A stretch of 64,000 nt of DNA from Straminergon stramineum (Eukaryota > Streptophyta > Bryopsida > Hypnales > Calliergonaceae). Shown here piece after piece: positions 26,154 through 39,659 of the stretch; positions within the stretch are counted from its first letter, which is position 1; every line of letters begins with the position of its first letter. The notes under the pieces are model-generated. The model made no database searches and was not told the origin of the DNA. It worked only from the letters and a program-made list of their open reading frames with translations. The position numbers and the translations under genes are program-made. The DNA is taken from assembly GCA_963920665.1 (NCBI GenBank), contig OY987265.1, positions 41,297,001 through 41,361,000 on the forward strand, in the 5' to 3' direction.

Positions 26154-28354
26154 TTACGCAACCATGCAGAGCGTGGCGAGGTCCATGGAGCTCCAGAGCG
26201 CTTCATGGTCTTGGCTGCTGGTGCACTCGCCGCTGGCATCGCTGCTGCTGCCACTCTGCTGGGGTTTGACATCCGTCGTGCTGCCGCTGGATTGCCCGTC
26301 CCACGTGGTAGTGGTGGTGTCGTCCAACCTCCAGAGCAGCGATGACGACGTCGTCGTTTCCCGTGGCGACAATGGCGGGGGTCCAGCCTCGTGAGGGGAG
26401 AGCGAGTAATCGAGCTCCGGCTCCGTCAAGAGCACGCATTCCTGGAAAACTTGACTCGCAGGAGGACTATGAGCTTGCTCATAGTGCATCCCGAAGAATT
26501 TGCTCGTATGATGCTCCTCCAGCAGCACCCCGCTTGTGCACGAGTCTCGATCAATGGCCTCCGCGGAAAAATCGAACGCGGATGTGTACACTCCGGAGTT
26601 TTCACAGCTTAGGTCTAAACCCAGCAACCCCGTTGAATCCATCCCAATCTCGTCCATCAACACGTAATCCGGCCATGGAATCTCCGGCCCCACAAACTCC
26701 GGGACGACGAGCCCCGGCACAGCGAACTCCTTCTCCCTCAGAATGCATTCCTCCGAGCTCGGGTATTCCATCAACGACTCGTCCTTGATAACATGTGCTT
26801 CGTCGCAGCCACGCTTCGTCTCACACATATGCTTCTCGTCGTCCAAATTCATGGCTTCTTCATCATCGTCGATGTCGTCTGGTTGATGATGACCACCGAA
26901 GGGTGATCTGAAGTTCCGCCCTCCACAGATGACCTCTTGGGGATCCGTCTCCGATGGTGCAGCAGCTGCGTACATGTCCCTGTTAGTAGAGCAGGAGCTG
27001 CTGATTTGGTGGGGGTAGAGCGATGGCCGTGTCGTCGACGCTTCCAATGCGTCCATGTCATGAAACGGGATCGGAGGTGGCGCCACGAAATGGTCCTCTG
27101 GGAATGCTAAGCTTTCCAACCGATGCGATGTGAATCTTTCTGGATTGAAGCTCCTGAGGTGGGACTCCGACGCTTCCACGAAAGCATGGTTCGCCGATTG
27201 CACTGGTCCTCCTGCTGCTGTGGCATCCTTCGTCGCCTGCATGCACTCGAAAGAGGATTTCGACGAGGGGAGTCTCAGAAGGCCTGGAGAGGAAGAAAAT
27301 TCCTGCGGAGATCCTGCAGTGAGGCTGTGAGAAACAGCATTGGAGAAGCTCTCAGAGTTGATAGACAGCTGAGGTTCCAGCTTCGGAGGGGAAGGGATCA
27401 CCTCAAGCTTCGCCTTGCAGCCAGTGTCGATCACGATACCGTGATCATAGAAAGGAGGAGCATCGAAGGCTTCCTCCTGCTCGAGTTTTGCAGATGCAAG
27501 AGGTGCATTATGTCTGCGGCCCAGCAGACGAGCAGGCTTAGGCGAAGGCAGGAGGGACGTTGTATGATCATCTACTGCAGCTGGCGAATCCAAACTGCTG
27601 ATAGATTGCTGTACATCCTGTCTCACCAGAGGCGAAGGATTCTCAGGGGGTGATTCTACTTTAACTTTGGGATTATCATCTGCACCTTTCGGCTCGACAT
27701 TGCGAGGTGCCTGCTTCTCGCCCGCTTTTGACGCGGCCGCGATTTGTCGAAGCCGGATGAGTCGAGCTGCTTTGGACGCGGGTACGGTACCCTCGCAAGC
27801 CATGGCGGGCACGAAATTCGTGCGCGTGTTGGCCCCTCGCAACGCCCGCGCGGCTGCAAAACCAAAACAAGGAATCGACTGTCAAAATCAAATTGGGCGT
27901 GGTTTCCTACGACGAGATTAACTTGAAGAGCTGCAAGCGATGTAAATCTATTCATACCACTATCATACGCCTTGGCGCCCTCTTCCGCGGAATCAAAAGT
28001 GCCGAGCCACAAGCGAATCTTCTGCGTGGTGTCTTTGATTTCGGCGACCCAGCGTCCCGACGGGCGCTGCCGAACGCCCACAAACCTTTTCTTGCTCTTT
28101 CCCCCTCCTGCGCTGTCCTTGTGCTCCGCCACCGCGAAGCATCGCGAGACTTCCGAAATGTTTTTGCTCTCCGCGCTATCAAACGAGGCTCCTGCTGCTG
28201 CTGCTCTCTGACGTTTCACACCCTTGCCAGACCCTCCCGCTCCTGCAGGCCCATTCCGCTCTCCGCTATGGAGGAACCTACTCGACGCTTTGAACAGCGA
28301 CGTGGACGCAGCGGCTACGTTCGGCTTTCGGGGTGCATTAGACCCCGATGACAT
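26154..28354 (-). CDS. AP2/ERF-family transcription factor, ERN/RAP2.11-like AP2 domain
   Basis: There are two exons, 27958-28354 and 26154-27853, separated by a 104-bp GT-AG intron (donor GTATGA, acceptor TTTTGCAG). The joined frame encodes 698 residues. A single AP2 domain spans about residues 89-147, with [19 protein letters not shown] and LWLGTF, followed by [18 protein letters not shown]. The intron falls inside the domain, after AYDS. The conserved [16 protein letters not shown] form resembles the ERN1/RAP2.11 branch of group V ERFs, nuclear proteins that bind GCC-type promoter elements; this placement is from memory. Basic residues at about 43-50 and 86-90 could serve in nuclear import. 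The remaining ~550 residues are low-complexity, rich in Ser, Pro and acidic residues, and probably include activation regions. The protein is longer than most single-AP2 ERFs, commonly 200-400 residues. Its targets are unknown. Confidence 0.93.
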
Positions 28355-28476
28355 GGTTCTTCGGACTTCTCCTCGATCAGGATCGATCTATCGCGCAGGA
28401 AAATCCGCTGCACCGTGAGTCTGTAATCTACATCTGTACACGCACGACGACTTCGTCACGCACTGAACACTCGGAA

Positions 28477-28483
28477 TATATAT
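28477..28483 (-). promoter_or_regulatory. Possible TATA box of the ERF gene
   Basis: TATATAT lies about 125 bp upstream of the start codon at 28354 on the minus strand, in otherwise GC-richer DNA. Position and sequence fit a TATA element, but no transcript start is known. Confidence 0.3.
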
Positions 28484-28489
28484 CGTTCA

Positions 28490-31400
28490 AACTAGTTGCT
28501 GTTGTTCAACGTGCTTGCTTTCTGCTGCAGCTCTATGTATTGTGCTTTACAGGATGTGCTGAATTAGTTGATACCTCTCAATCACTGCACGGATCCACCT
28601 CGAGTAGAATCCCTTGTGCTCGCTACCTACGTTCCTCATAGTGCTTGAGCATTCATCGTCTTGATTGCATGTCAGTCCAGTCTGTCTGGAGCACCTCGGT
28701 CGACTCTCTTCCGATCCTCTTGCAGGGCTACCTTCTAAAGTTCAGGAACGAAGCTAAAGACTAGTGAGTCAGTCAGAGTGGATGCAGCAAGCACAATCAT
28801 TTTTTGATGTCCTCAGTGATTCGCTCGTCGCATGCATTTGCGATGGCACAGTATCGCTGCTCCTTGCTACCTGTGTTTCATGTTCTGCTTCAAACACAAG
28901 CAAAGTTTGGCAAGTTCTAGGTACAACGTGACGATCGTCTCTGTGAACGAAAAGCAAGAAAGCAGCGACGAGGTGTGTTGAAAAGACGTTGGTGCCGGGG
29001 CTCCCACTTTTGATATAATCTGGGGCCTAAAATGATCAAATTTATTCTGGAGTCGCGACCTAGCTAGGTTCTAAATACGCCTGGCGTCTCTCGTACTTCA
29101 CTCCGCTAAGTCTTCTTTCGGAGGATGTGTGCGAATGGCTGGGACCTTTCACTTCCGTGTTTGGCGTCGGAGCATCAACGTTGTGCCCGGCAAGGGTTAC
29201 AGACTTACAAGCTTAAGAACTGACCTAGCTAGCATGCAGCTTTACAGATTCGGAGATGAAGGCCCTCTTACGTACTTAACTTTAGCAACGCTAGCTAGGG
29301 AAGAAAGAGTGAACGCACGGAAGAGGCTTTTGATCTTGTTCTTTGTTGATCATATCACTGGGTGGGTGTGGTCAGTGAGGTTGCAAGTTAAAGGAGCGGG
29401 GGCGACAAAGCGTACCTCTTGGGGATCACTGATGGTGGGGAGCTTCTCGACTTCCACCCCACATGCATATTCATGGAAAGGCTGTCGTGGAGCCCTGATC
29501 AGCTTGCTTGGCCCCATCGCATGGCCTCCCCATTTGCGAATCTCCCCGTCCCACCAGCCTTGCCGGACTACTAGTCAACTTTGATCGGTTCCTCAGGTTC
29601 CCGTTTCACCACGCTAATTTCATTCCATGCTTTCGTTCCTAATTCTGCGTCACAGGAAAGGAGCGTGCCTGGATTAAACAATAGAAACAATCCATTATTT
29701 AAGTAATAAGGTCGATCGATCTTATAATTTGAATATTCAGGAGGTAGGAATCGCCAGTTTACGATCAAATGTTGCAGGTTAGCTAGAAGTGTACTGATCC
29801 TCCCTTACCAGGGTTATTGCAGGGTTATTGCAGCAGAAACTGCTCCGGTCAGGGCAGTGATGGAATGGCTTGGCTAGCCTTGCGTTGTCATAAGGTACTT
29901 GTGAAAGTCGTTCGAAATGACAGCTTCTTTGTTTGTGCCCTTGCTTGACGTAGAAAGAGTCTGACAGTGGCGTGAACGGGGTACCCGAAATTGGGTAACT
30001 GTCGACTCGGCATGTTTGGTGCCTTCCCTGCCAACTAAGTCTGACTCAGGGCAAAATTCGGTTTTTGGCCTACTAAGTCAATTATCCTATTAATATTTTT
30101 TCGTTGATGATGATGATGATGATGATGATAATGATGAAGATGAATTATAATTTCACTCTGAAACATATATTTCTTCGTCGCTAGCCATAAATTAAAGTTC
30201 AGGAACGACGGTCAGGCACTCACTGTAAGTTACTGTACATGACCACTGGCTTAATGACTTAATTTGTAAGTCATCTTTGCGACCGAAGAATTAATTGTTA
30301 CGCTAAGGATCGATATGATCAATTTGCAGCGATTCCGGAAGAGGATGTTCGCGGGGGTCATTTTCCAGTAGCTGATTTCCGCAACAGAAAAAAAGCTGAC
30401 CCAAAGCCGAACCAATCCGCGGACAGCACCGAACCTGCAGGAATATTTGGGTAGTGCCCAATCTGTCGTGCCTTCCAGCTTGTGGGGACCACCATACCTG
30501 GTCCAATCCACCTTCCGAGCTAGCCACAGTGATGAACTGATTGGCTACAGTAACATCATCGGCCACTTTCAGTTTCACTACCGCTTGATTTAATTCTCGT
30601 TTCGTCTGCTCTAACTTCCGACTACGTTGACGTCGCGGAAACTAGAGCCGGAACATGCTACAGTAGCCAGTACATGCAGACATGCGATGATTAGATCATT
30701 CATTCGAACGACGGAAGTGAAAAGAAAAACCCAAATTAATGTAAAAAGCGTGTCCCCGGATCTGCTATATAATTCAATTATAGGAGTGTAGTTAGGTAAC
30801 TTAGGTTCGATCTCCAGTACTGATTATTGCGGTGGGTTGCCAGCCAGCATGCACTGAGCGAGGCCCAGCTGATGCACGAGAACGCCATGAGGTGGAGGGG
30901 CAGCACCAATGGGGGAAGGGAGGCTTGGAGTTGAAGAGATAAGGACAAACCATAGCCCAATGCTGCAAGGGCTGCTTACATCAGCCCGGACCTCTTCAAA
31001 TAATCAGCTTGCCCTAGATCATGGCAGGGCCCGTCGTGAGCTAGCCCAGCATCACAGAAAGGCCCTTCGTACAATTGACCAGGTTCTACAAGCAGACACA
31101 ATCTTGCAGGCAGGGAATGAACCTCGCCAGTGATTCTCGCAGATATGTGGAACTTTCGACTGGACCGCTGGAGCCCGGGCGGGGCTCTCTGATATTATCA
31201 TCTTGCTTATCGAGGGAGAATCTTGAGCAATTTAGGGATATTCCATGACGTCAAGCATATTCGATCTGTTGGGCTAGCTCCCATATCGATCTGGGGACTT
31301 CATCTTTTTTGCTTTCAAGAAGTTCTAAAGACCCTGAATTCAGATTCTTGAATAATTATCTATATAACTGTGTGTTTGGAATGGGGATAGGATTGGATCC

Positions 31401-32366
31401 TTTGGGTGTAGGACTGTAGGCTGGCCTGCCCAAACAGGACTGAAGTTGACCCGGTCCTTCCGGATGTAGTTAAAGTAACCGGGGCAACGGCAACAAACAG
31501 AATCCCGGCAGGTTGGGGCGTTGGGCTGCTTGCCGGTGGATATGGATCATCACGGTTGAGGTTGTGGTAGAACTGTCAAGATCAGGTAGGCAGGCTGCTT
31601 CCGTCCAACCAATCCACGAAAAGCCCATCCCCACTTCTGCCGTGCTCTGGTCGTTACTTACAAGTTTCTACTTTTTCATCAAGCAAGTGAAATGGAAGCT
31701 AGAATTGAATTTTGAATTCGAAATTCCGTAGCAGACAGCTACAGTAGAGGGATGAAACGCAAGACAAGTCAGACAGCCCTGCCAATTGCAGACAGGGTCT
31801 CGAGAAGTAAGAGTCGATTTGAAGCCTATTACAGTCTAAAGAGGAAACGAAAGCTACGGACGTGCACGTTGTACGTCATTTTCACTTTTGCTGGGTTGAA
31901 CACCATGCCAGGGTTGCCAGCTGCAGGCAAGTGATAAGATTAGTTTCGATAAAATCCAAGAAGAATCAATCTCACGCGCGCTGACGGGAATGTTGAAGCA
32001 GAATTGAATATGCATTTCCTATACCATATTCTTGAATCTTTTAGACTGACAGGCCGTGTACAGTATTTTATATCATATGTGGATATGCATATTTACTTTT
32101 GAATATGATATCTCGTTTCCGACAAGAGTTCACGCTTGTGAAGCAACTTGGGAGATCACATATTTTGTGTACTCATCAGCTCCCTGATCAACACCTCAGA
32201 GAGTGGGTCTCTTGCACTTAGCGTGTAAACTCCTCTTGGGTGGAGCAAAGCAAAGCTAAGCAAAGGTAGGCCTTTCAAATGCGGTTGTGGCCCCAGGATT
32301 GGATTTTTGGGTTAACGAGTAAAATTCACCTAAAAGGGTTTGATGAAAGAGTTCCTACATCTCGAA
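28490..32366. other. GC-richer intergenic region upstream of the ERF gene, no gene assigned
   Basis: This region is clearly less AT-rich than the flanking repeat DNA and has fewer repeats, so it may hold promoter or enhancer sequence for the ERF gene or an unannotated non-coding transcript. Open frames such as 29129-29584 show no domain and no conserved composition. CTACAGTAG-like words recur near 30546, 30657 and 31740. A GAT microsatellite lies at 30105-30143. Confidence 0.4.
30105..30143. repeat. (GAT)n microsatellite
   Basis: At least eight uninterrupted GAT units are followed by the imperfect units AATGATGAAGATGAA. Simple-sequence repeat, non-coding context. Confidence 0.9.
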
Positions 32367-32631
32367 CTACACAAAATAGTGAAATTAGGTTGCCTCAGAC
32401 TAATTTCGTGACATGTGACACTATATAAATATTTACTATTACTCTACAAGAAATGCACTACTTTTGAATTAGGTATTGTTGTAATTGGGACTCATGAACC
32501 TACATGTGTACAAATGGAAATATCTATAGAAATATTTGTTGACTACTTGACTTTGATAGCTTATAAAGTAACTTTCTCTAGGTACAACAACCTAACTATT
32601 AAGGCAACCTAATTTTGAATATTTTGTGTAG
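32367..32631 (+). mobile_element. 265-bp MITE, copy A (CTACACAAAATAGTG ends)
   Basis: The left end CTACACAAAATAGTGAAATT and GGTTGCC face an inverted right end, GGCAACCTAATTTTG...ATTTTGTGTAG. The interior matches copy B (36444-36698) in reverse orientation, including ATTGTTGTAATTG(G/A)GACT. No coding capacity. The target duplication is unclear. Confidence 0.85.
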
Positions 32632-33130
32632 ATAAGTTAACTACACCTAAATATGTCCGAATAAGCAATTGAACATAGTTCCTTTTATTGAATTGCTTAA
32701 TTTTTTGTTGGATCTTGTTGGAAGTCAAAAGAGTATTCAAAATTCCCTTCTTGTGCATTTTTGGGACACCGTATGAATAAAGTGTGAATTCCCCAACAAT
32801 TGAGAATAGGTATATCCAAAAGTGACCCCAAACTCTCATAAATAGAGTTGGTACATTTAAGCAAGAATCTACTCATTCTAAAAAGGGGTTGTAATTAGGT
32901 GTAGTTACTCTAGTCTCTAGGAGATGGATAATAATTGCATTTACAAGGAAATAGATAGCAAGATTGATTTTCTTTGAAAGAAATGTAGTGAGAGTGCATA
33001 ATTTTCACCTAAATTATATTATTGATTTCATATAATTTCTTAAGTGAAATCTCATCTCCTTTAAGTTGTTAAGAATGATAGTTTTTTAATTCATTTTTTG
33101 AATGTTTTTAGTGTTTTATATCTTTTTTAA

Positions 33131-34183
33131 CCCCTCAAGGCCTAACAACTTTTTGACAATGGAGGTTTTCAATGAATTGTGCCACTTTGATATTTTTTTT
33201 GCACATGGATGTGCTTGAAATTTTTCATTTTAACTAAAAAAAAATGAAAGACTACTTTATCTAGTATGCATGGAATTAATTGCGGAAAATATTGACTATT
33301 GGATTTTTAGAATTTAGATTATAACAATTTTAGATTATCAAATTTATAGTCAAAAAATGCAGCTTTTGGAGAAGAAAAATTAGAAGATGAATAATTCTTT
33401 TTTATCCCCTCCCCCCTAAAAAATTGTATTGGAATCTAATTTAAATGTAGTATTTTTTCAAATTTTAAAAATGAGATATAAAAAACTCTCAAATTTGTAA
33501 AAATTTTCAAATAAAAGGAATAGAAAGCCCAAATTGACCAAATTAGATCCTACAAAATTTTAGAAAATTTATATGTGCACCAATTTTTGAAATTTAAAAA
33601 TTGGTATTATTAGCAAATAGTTTGGAACATCTTAAAAAATATTGGAATCATTCTAATTGTTTTATATTTTGAATCACACCAGCTTGAATCTCATATTTTT
33701 CAAATTGCTATAAGTACAAATGTGAAAAAAGATTCTCCAGAACCAATTTATTTATGCCAAATAAAGACTAAGAATATCCAAAAAAAATTTCCATCCCTAC
33801 AATTTCATTCAATGGAAAAAAATTAAGTTTGTTTCCACTTTCTATTAGACTACATTTCATAAAGAAAATTTAAAATATTCTTCGCATTGAAATTTTGAAA
33901 ATTGGAAAATGCAAAAAGTATGTCAACTTGTTACTATACAAGATCCTACTTCACAAAATATTGAGATTTGTTTCACCCTATTGAGAATTTTCCATTGAGA
34001 ATTTATAAGAGACATATTGTGTCCTCTCAAAGTTGGCTTCCATGTGGGGTCAAGGTCGGTGAAGCCCATCAATCTTCAATGGAATGGGGAGTTTCATTTT
34101 TCTGGAGTCCCCATTTCACCATTGATTGGTAGGTTTCATTGACCCCAGCTCCACATGGAAATTGGCCCTTAGTACTTGAGGAG
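33131..34183. mobile_element. TTAA-bounded element (~1,053 bp)
   Basis: It is flanked by TTAA at 33127-33130 and 34184-34187. The ends are CCCCTCAAG on the left and, reversed, CTCCTCAAG on the right (8 of 9). The interior is AT-rich and non-coding. The termini are short, so TTAA plus end similarity is the only evidence for the borders. It contains the foldback at 34030-34170 near its right end. Confidence 0.5.
34030..34170. repeat. Imperfect inverted repeat (~140 bp)
   Basis: The left arm starts TTGGCTTCCATGTGGGGTCA; the right arm, reversed, reads TTTCCATGTGGAGCTGGGGTCA and continues in parallel to ATGGGGA. The arms are about 60 bp with small gaps and almost no loop. It would form a stable hairpin if transcribed. 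Confidence 0.75.
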
Positions 34184-34935
34184 TTAAACATCAAAACCTC
34201 TTTTTTTTATGAAACTAATTTCATTAAATTTTTTGGTGTATAAATTTAGAAAGAATATTGCTTTAGGATTAGATTTTGAGGAAACAATACTTTTTGTGTT
34301 CTACTAATTATTTGCATTTTTTTAGGTTTTCTTCCAAAGGTTTTAGTACTCTTTGTACTACTCTTAAATGCAACATAACAAGCATTAGCATTTCATGCTA
34401 TCACCCATGCCATAATATTAAAAATACTATAACAGTAGAACTTTGAAAAAAATGTTAAATTTTTTAACATCAAAAGAATGTTAAAAAAAGTGTCAAAAAC
34501 TTCCTCATAATCATTTTTAAGTCTTCAAAGATTTACCAAAGGAGAAAAGATGAGATTTTGCTTCTTTTCGGAACTAAAATAGGCCCATGAGAGTGATGGC
34601 ATGACACACTAGTATTATTTGTTGCATTTTGGTCAACTATGAGTGATTCTTTCTACAATACTTTAAAATTAGAAAATAAATTTTGAATTTTTTTTGAAAA
34701 ATTAGGTTAATGTTTAGATCCTTAAGGAGATTATATCCTGAAAAGACCAAGTTGAAAAAAAATATTCAAGTAAGAGAACAAAAAAATGCTAAATTAGAAA
34801 GAAAAAAAAAGACAATGACATTTAAATTATTAAACACGAAATCAAAAACAAAAATAAACTAAAAATAATTCATTTTCAAGATTTAGAAAAAAAGACATTC
34901 CAAGAAATAAATGGAAAAGAAATACTTTTTAATGT

Positions 34936-35868
34936 GGATGATTGCAAGAAACACTTGTCCTTTTTTTTGTCCCCTTGGCCTCGGACATGATAATTGGTTT
35001 TTCTTATCATAAGTCAGGTTTGTATGAAATTTGAAATGAAGGTATAAATGGTAGTTTTAGACATTGAATGATTTTTTTCCAAATTAAACAAAATTATCTT
35101 ACTATTTAAGCAACCCCCAATTAGATGTCTACCTTTGCCATTTGGGGGGTACAAGTAGAACCTCCCTTAGTGCATGGTGTCGGAACTATGCACTAAGAGA
35201 GGTTTATGCATTTAGAGAGGCTATAGATCTACTTGTCTTTTTTATCTTGAAGCATGTGTGACGAATATTTTCATCTTGAATCATGGGCATGGGCATAGGC
35301 CACCTACTATTTACAAACTCTCTTAATGCATATTATACACCAAGGGAGGGTGCACTAAGATAGGTTCTACCTATAGTACTATTTTTGACCCAAAAATGCG
35401 AATTTGAAGTTCAAAATTAGGAGACAAGGACTTCTAACAAAGATACACAAGATCACAAAGAGATTTTGTGGAAACAATAAAGTGTCCACCTTCCAAATAT
35501 ACTCAAAGTTCACTATCTTTGCACAAGTGCAAAGATCACAATTTTTCCCAGAGATGCAAATGGTTGAGAAAGGGCATCTTCAAATTAGAAAAAATGGATT
35601 TTTCTAGCTTATTTTTTGATTTTTTTTACTATTTTCTAAAAATCAAACATCAAAGTATCTATTTTCTTGGCATTTTCCATTTCTCTTTTATATCCGTAGC
35701 TTTTAGAGATAAATTTTTCTAGGCCTAAATTTTTACAAATATATTTAGAATGCTTAATAAATTATTCATATTTTATTTTATTTTTGAAAAATTTATTCCA
35801 AAAGTTATAATATTCACTAAAATAGGATGTTCTGAGACAAAAATAGCAAGTGTTTCTTGCAACGACCC
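34936..35868 (+). mobile_element. Non-autonomous TIR element, second copy (~930 bp)
   Basis: It has a perfect 16-bp terminal inverted repeat, TTGCAAGAAACACTTG (34942-34957 and, reversed, 35847-35862). ATGT occurs on both outer flanks (34932-34935 and 35869-35872). It is homologous in reverse orientation to the element nested in the copia integrase (10959-11666). The extra length here is largely explained by a further insertion at 35155-35370. No transposase. Confidence 0.85.
35155..35370. mobile_element. MITE nested inside the 34936-35868 element (216 bp)
   Basis: The ends are GTAGAACCTCCCTTAGTGCA and, reversed, GTAGAACCTATCTTAGTGCA (18 of 20). The sister element at 10959-11666 lacks this block and reads straight through AGTACTATT at the matching place. 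Here GTAC lies just outside on both sides, so an empty-site comparison supports a true insertion. Confidence 0.8.
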
Positions 35869-36443
35869 ATGTCCTCAATTTTGAGTGCAACATAGACATG
35901 TATTGCAACGTTGTGGAAGATAAGGTATTTTTTATTTTTATGTTTTTCTCTATTTATAGGTGCAATCCTAGTAGAGGAATGTGGCTTTTGAAATTCTTAG
36001 TGAAATTCATAAATTTAGCTAGTGAGTATTACTAAAAAATTCTAAAACCTAAAGTGTGATAAATTAGAAAAATTGAGTAATAAATAGTACAATATTTTTA
36101 GAAATTACAAAAATAAGGAATATGTCAAGTAGTATATACACCTATAATTATACATGTCATAATTACACCTACAATGTAAATTTCAAGTGTCAGAAGCAAA
36201 AATCCTAAAAGTTATTGTCAATTTTAGATTTTGTCTACTATAAATGATGCCCAACAATACATGTGTTTCATGCCATCATCCATGTGGAATTTTGACTTTA
36301 AAAATTCATAAACATTTCCTTCAAGGTCTATAAACCCTAAACAATCTGAATTTTAAATTCTTTTTTTTGTCAGTTGATCACTCAAAGGACGTGGGGTACT
36401 TCAAAATTGATGATGTATAAAGATTCCTTCAAAACAATCTGAG

Positions 36444-36698
36444 CTACACAAAATAGTGGAATTACGTTGTCTTTGCAATTAGGTTGCCTTTCAACAAGAA
36501 AATTACTTTAAAAGACATCAAAGTCAACAAATATTTCTAAAAATATTTCCATTTGTATTCATAGAGGTTCATAAGTCTCAATTACAACAATATCTAATTC
36601 AAAAGTAATGCATTCTTGTACAATAACTGAAAATATTTAAATAGTGTCAAATATTGAGAAATTAATGTGGGGCAACCTAATTTCACTATTTTGTATAG
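36444..36698 (-). mobile_element. 255-bp MITE, copy B (CTACACAAAATAGTG ends)
   Basis: This is an inverted copy of the element at 32367-32631. The left end is CTACACAAAATAGTGGAATT and the right end CACTATTTTGTATAG. Internal identity is high across ATGCA(C/T)TACTTTTGAATTAG when one copy is reversed. Non-coding. Confidence 0.85.
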
Positions 36699-39659
36699 AA
36701 GATAAATGTAGTAACAACATTTGATTAAAATCTTCTATTAATTCAAAATTTTACTGTGGAATAATTTTATTTTAAATTCTAATGAATTTTTTAACAAGTA
36801 ATTGAAATGTAAGACTCTGACTAATTCAGAGTATAATTTTGTCAATTTTCCCTTTCACTTATATGGAATATTTTTTGGCTTATTATGCCTTTAAAGCCAA
36901 AAAAATCATTGAATATTCCTATTTTAAGGTTATCAAATATTTATTGAAGAGAAATTTTCAGAATTATTATAATAAAAGTGTTGGACAATTACCATATTTT
37001 TAACAAAAAAATTGAAGAGATGAAAAAAACCTCTAAGTACCTAAAATCATTTTTTTTCATCTATGACTTTCTTTATTGACAATTTGACCTTTAGGAGTTA
37101 AAAAAATATATATTGAAAAATGTATAGCACCTCTACAATATAAAATTACTAACACAATAGACATGTTAAGATTTGTGGTTTATTTAAGTTACAAATATAA
37201 GACTTGTATTGGAGTTTCACCCCCTTCAATTACAAGGGGGAGGTGAAAATTGACTAGGTACTATTTAGTTTGATGGATAGACATAGTTGCTCCTCAAATT
37301 AATAAGGAGCCCAATTTTTTTTATATTCTTTATTGCTTATATCTTTTACAATTGTTTTGACTTTCTTTTGGACTTGAAATTTAACACCCTTTTGAATACT
37401 TTCTTTGATACTAAATAAATTTTATAATTTTTTTGCAACATTTTATACTTGAAATTTTTAACATCCTTTATAATAGTGATAACATGTAGGTTTTTAATGA
37501 TGCATGACTTTTCAAGTGTTTTATTATAGGTATATTCAAAGTAAATTTTCAACAATTATGTTTAGACTATGTACATTTCAAACAATAACATACACCATTA
37601 CTTTAATTTGGGTAAGTGTTGCAATAAGGTGTACTTCCTTGACTATTTTCTATTCTTAAATGAAGAGAAATTTTCTAAGTGGAAATTCTACATTTAACCC
37701 CTACAGAACAAAAGGTGATTTCCAAGAGATATTGTCAAAAGTTGTCAATTTTGGGGTGCATTTACCACAATTTGAAATTGATTTTTTTTTCCAACTCCAA
37801 ATGCCCAAAAGCATCTTAGATTTATAGGAAAATGTGTACAAGCAATTTCAATCAAACTCACTACATGGGTTGTAAGATTATACAATTTGAAGTGAGTGAA
37901 AATAGAATTTTTCTCATCCCTACCAAACAAAGATTGCAAACTTCAAATGCTCTTAAAGAGTTAAAGTGAGATTTTTGCTCTACTCACAATTGAGCCTCTA
38001 CACCATTGTGTACTACAACTTATTAGGTACACTCATGCAAAATTTCAAAATCAAATAAGCGGGATTTACCTTACTCCAAATCACCCTACAATACAAGGAG
38101 GTCAAGTAATCCAACAATAATCTAGCCATTTGTTGATGATTTCTTGTGCATTGGAGAATTTGTTTTAGAAAAATCCCAAATGTCAAAAACACGGATACAA
38201 TCATGTAGAATGTGTGTTAAAATCTCAAAATCTTAGATAACACAAATTGCAAGATTATAGCATTAAAGTTAGAAGAATATATTTTATTTTCAAAATTGCC
38301 TTCAAGGTCAACAGAGTTTGATTGCTCTCGATTGCTCTTGGAGTGTGCTTTTGGAACTAAAGTTAGCTCTTATTGACAATTTCATACCATATAATATTAA
38401 TTATATATTGTACATGCCAAATTTCAAATGTAGATGAGGGGTTCAGTACAAGATGCCCAAAAGATTCTCGAACTTTCCAAATTGCTTGCATTGTTTAGGA
38501 CAACATAGCTTTTGATTCTTCAACCAAATCGTAACTTCTTTCTCATTCTAGCAATGCAAAATAATAGGGTACACATCTACACCTTTTTGCATGTCAAAAT
38601 TTTGAAAAGATCCCTACAAAATTGACTTCAAGGTGACGTGCCCAAATTTTCAAAATGTTCGTTCCGGAGACAATTGTCCTTCAAAAGATGGGAATCTCTT
38701 AGCCTTGTTTGTTCATTATTTAGCTAGTTCTAGAGCTTGGGGGACTTTTGAGGCCTCAATTGAGAAGGTGTGTGGGAACAAACTGGAGATACTTTAATTT
38801 TTTCCAAGCGAACCTGCGACTGATTAAATTGTTCCTCCGTCCGTCCGTCCGTCCAATCCTCATGCCAGGGCCTGCCAGGACTGGTAATCAGTCAGCCCAG
38901 CTTCTACCCCACTCACCGGCCCACCCACAGGAATGATCACTCTATAGTTTCCTACAGATGAAAAAGTCTACACCAATTTCTCTAGAAGTTCAAGTTGATT
39001 GTATAGCAGATGCCTCTTCCAGGAGTATCTTAAATATATCAAGGACTTTCTGGCTCGTCACTCAACTTTGAGCATTATTTAATTTCAAAAAACTTACCGC
39101 AAATATCCCCAGATATCATGAATGGCATCTAATTTTTTGATGCCACACAAACGAACTAGTGATCGATTTTGCAAAAAATTAGAGGTGTCATAAATTTACC
39201 TTATCTACCTGATCAAGGAGCTGCAAGTCTGCAAGGATATCTATCAATTAATGCTTGCTTATATATCATGTGCTGGACAGCGAAGTATAGGAATGAATTG
39301 AAGTCATGACTGTGCACTAGACCCACCATATATGCCAGTGAGAGGGAGTGTATGATCAAGGTCCCAACTCACAGGTCCTACTTGTATTGAGTAGCACTGT
39401 ACTGTACTTAGCATGCCTGCCAACATATGTTGCCCCTAAGCCTCGCACATAAACCAACGCTAGTTCTTAATTCTTTATCAGCAAGTAAGCAACCAAGTGC
39501 AGATATTTCAATAAGTCGTTGATCTGTGTGAAAACATCACACTCCAAGTACTCAAGTACCCACCATTTGAGCGAATAGGGGTTCAGGCATCCGAATTATG
39601 TGGCTATTGCTTGCTCACTTGGTCTCTCGCTAGCTCTGATGCTATACGAATATCCATGA
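36699..39659. other. AT-rich intergenic DNA with isolated TTAA-type ends
   Basis: No gene seen. A right-type end, TTTGACCTTTAGGAG followed by TTAA (37083-37101), and a left-type end, TTTAACCCCTACAGAAC (near 37693), resemble the TTAA-element termini elsewhere, but their partners were not found. From about 38650 the sequence becomes less AT-rich. A CCGT microsatellite lies at 38837-38854. Confidence 0.45.
38837..38854. repeat. (CCGT)n microsatellite
   Basis: Four and a half CCGT units in tandem, in non-coding context. Confidence 0.85.
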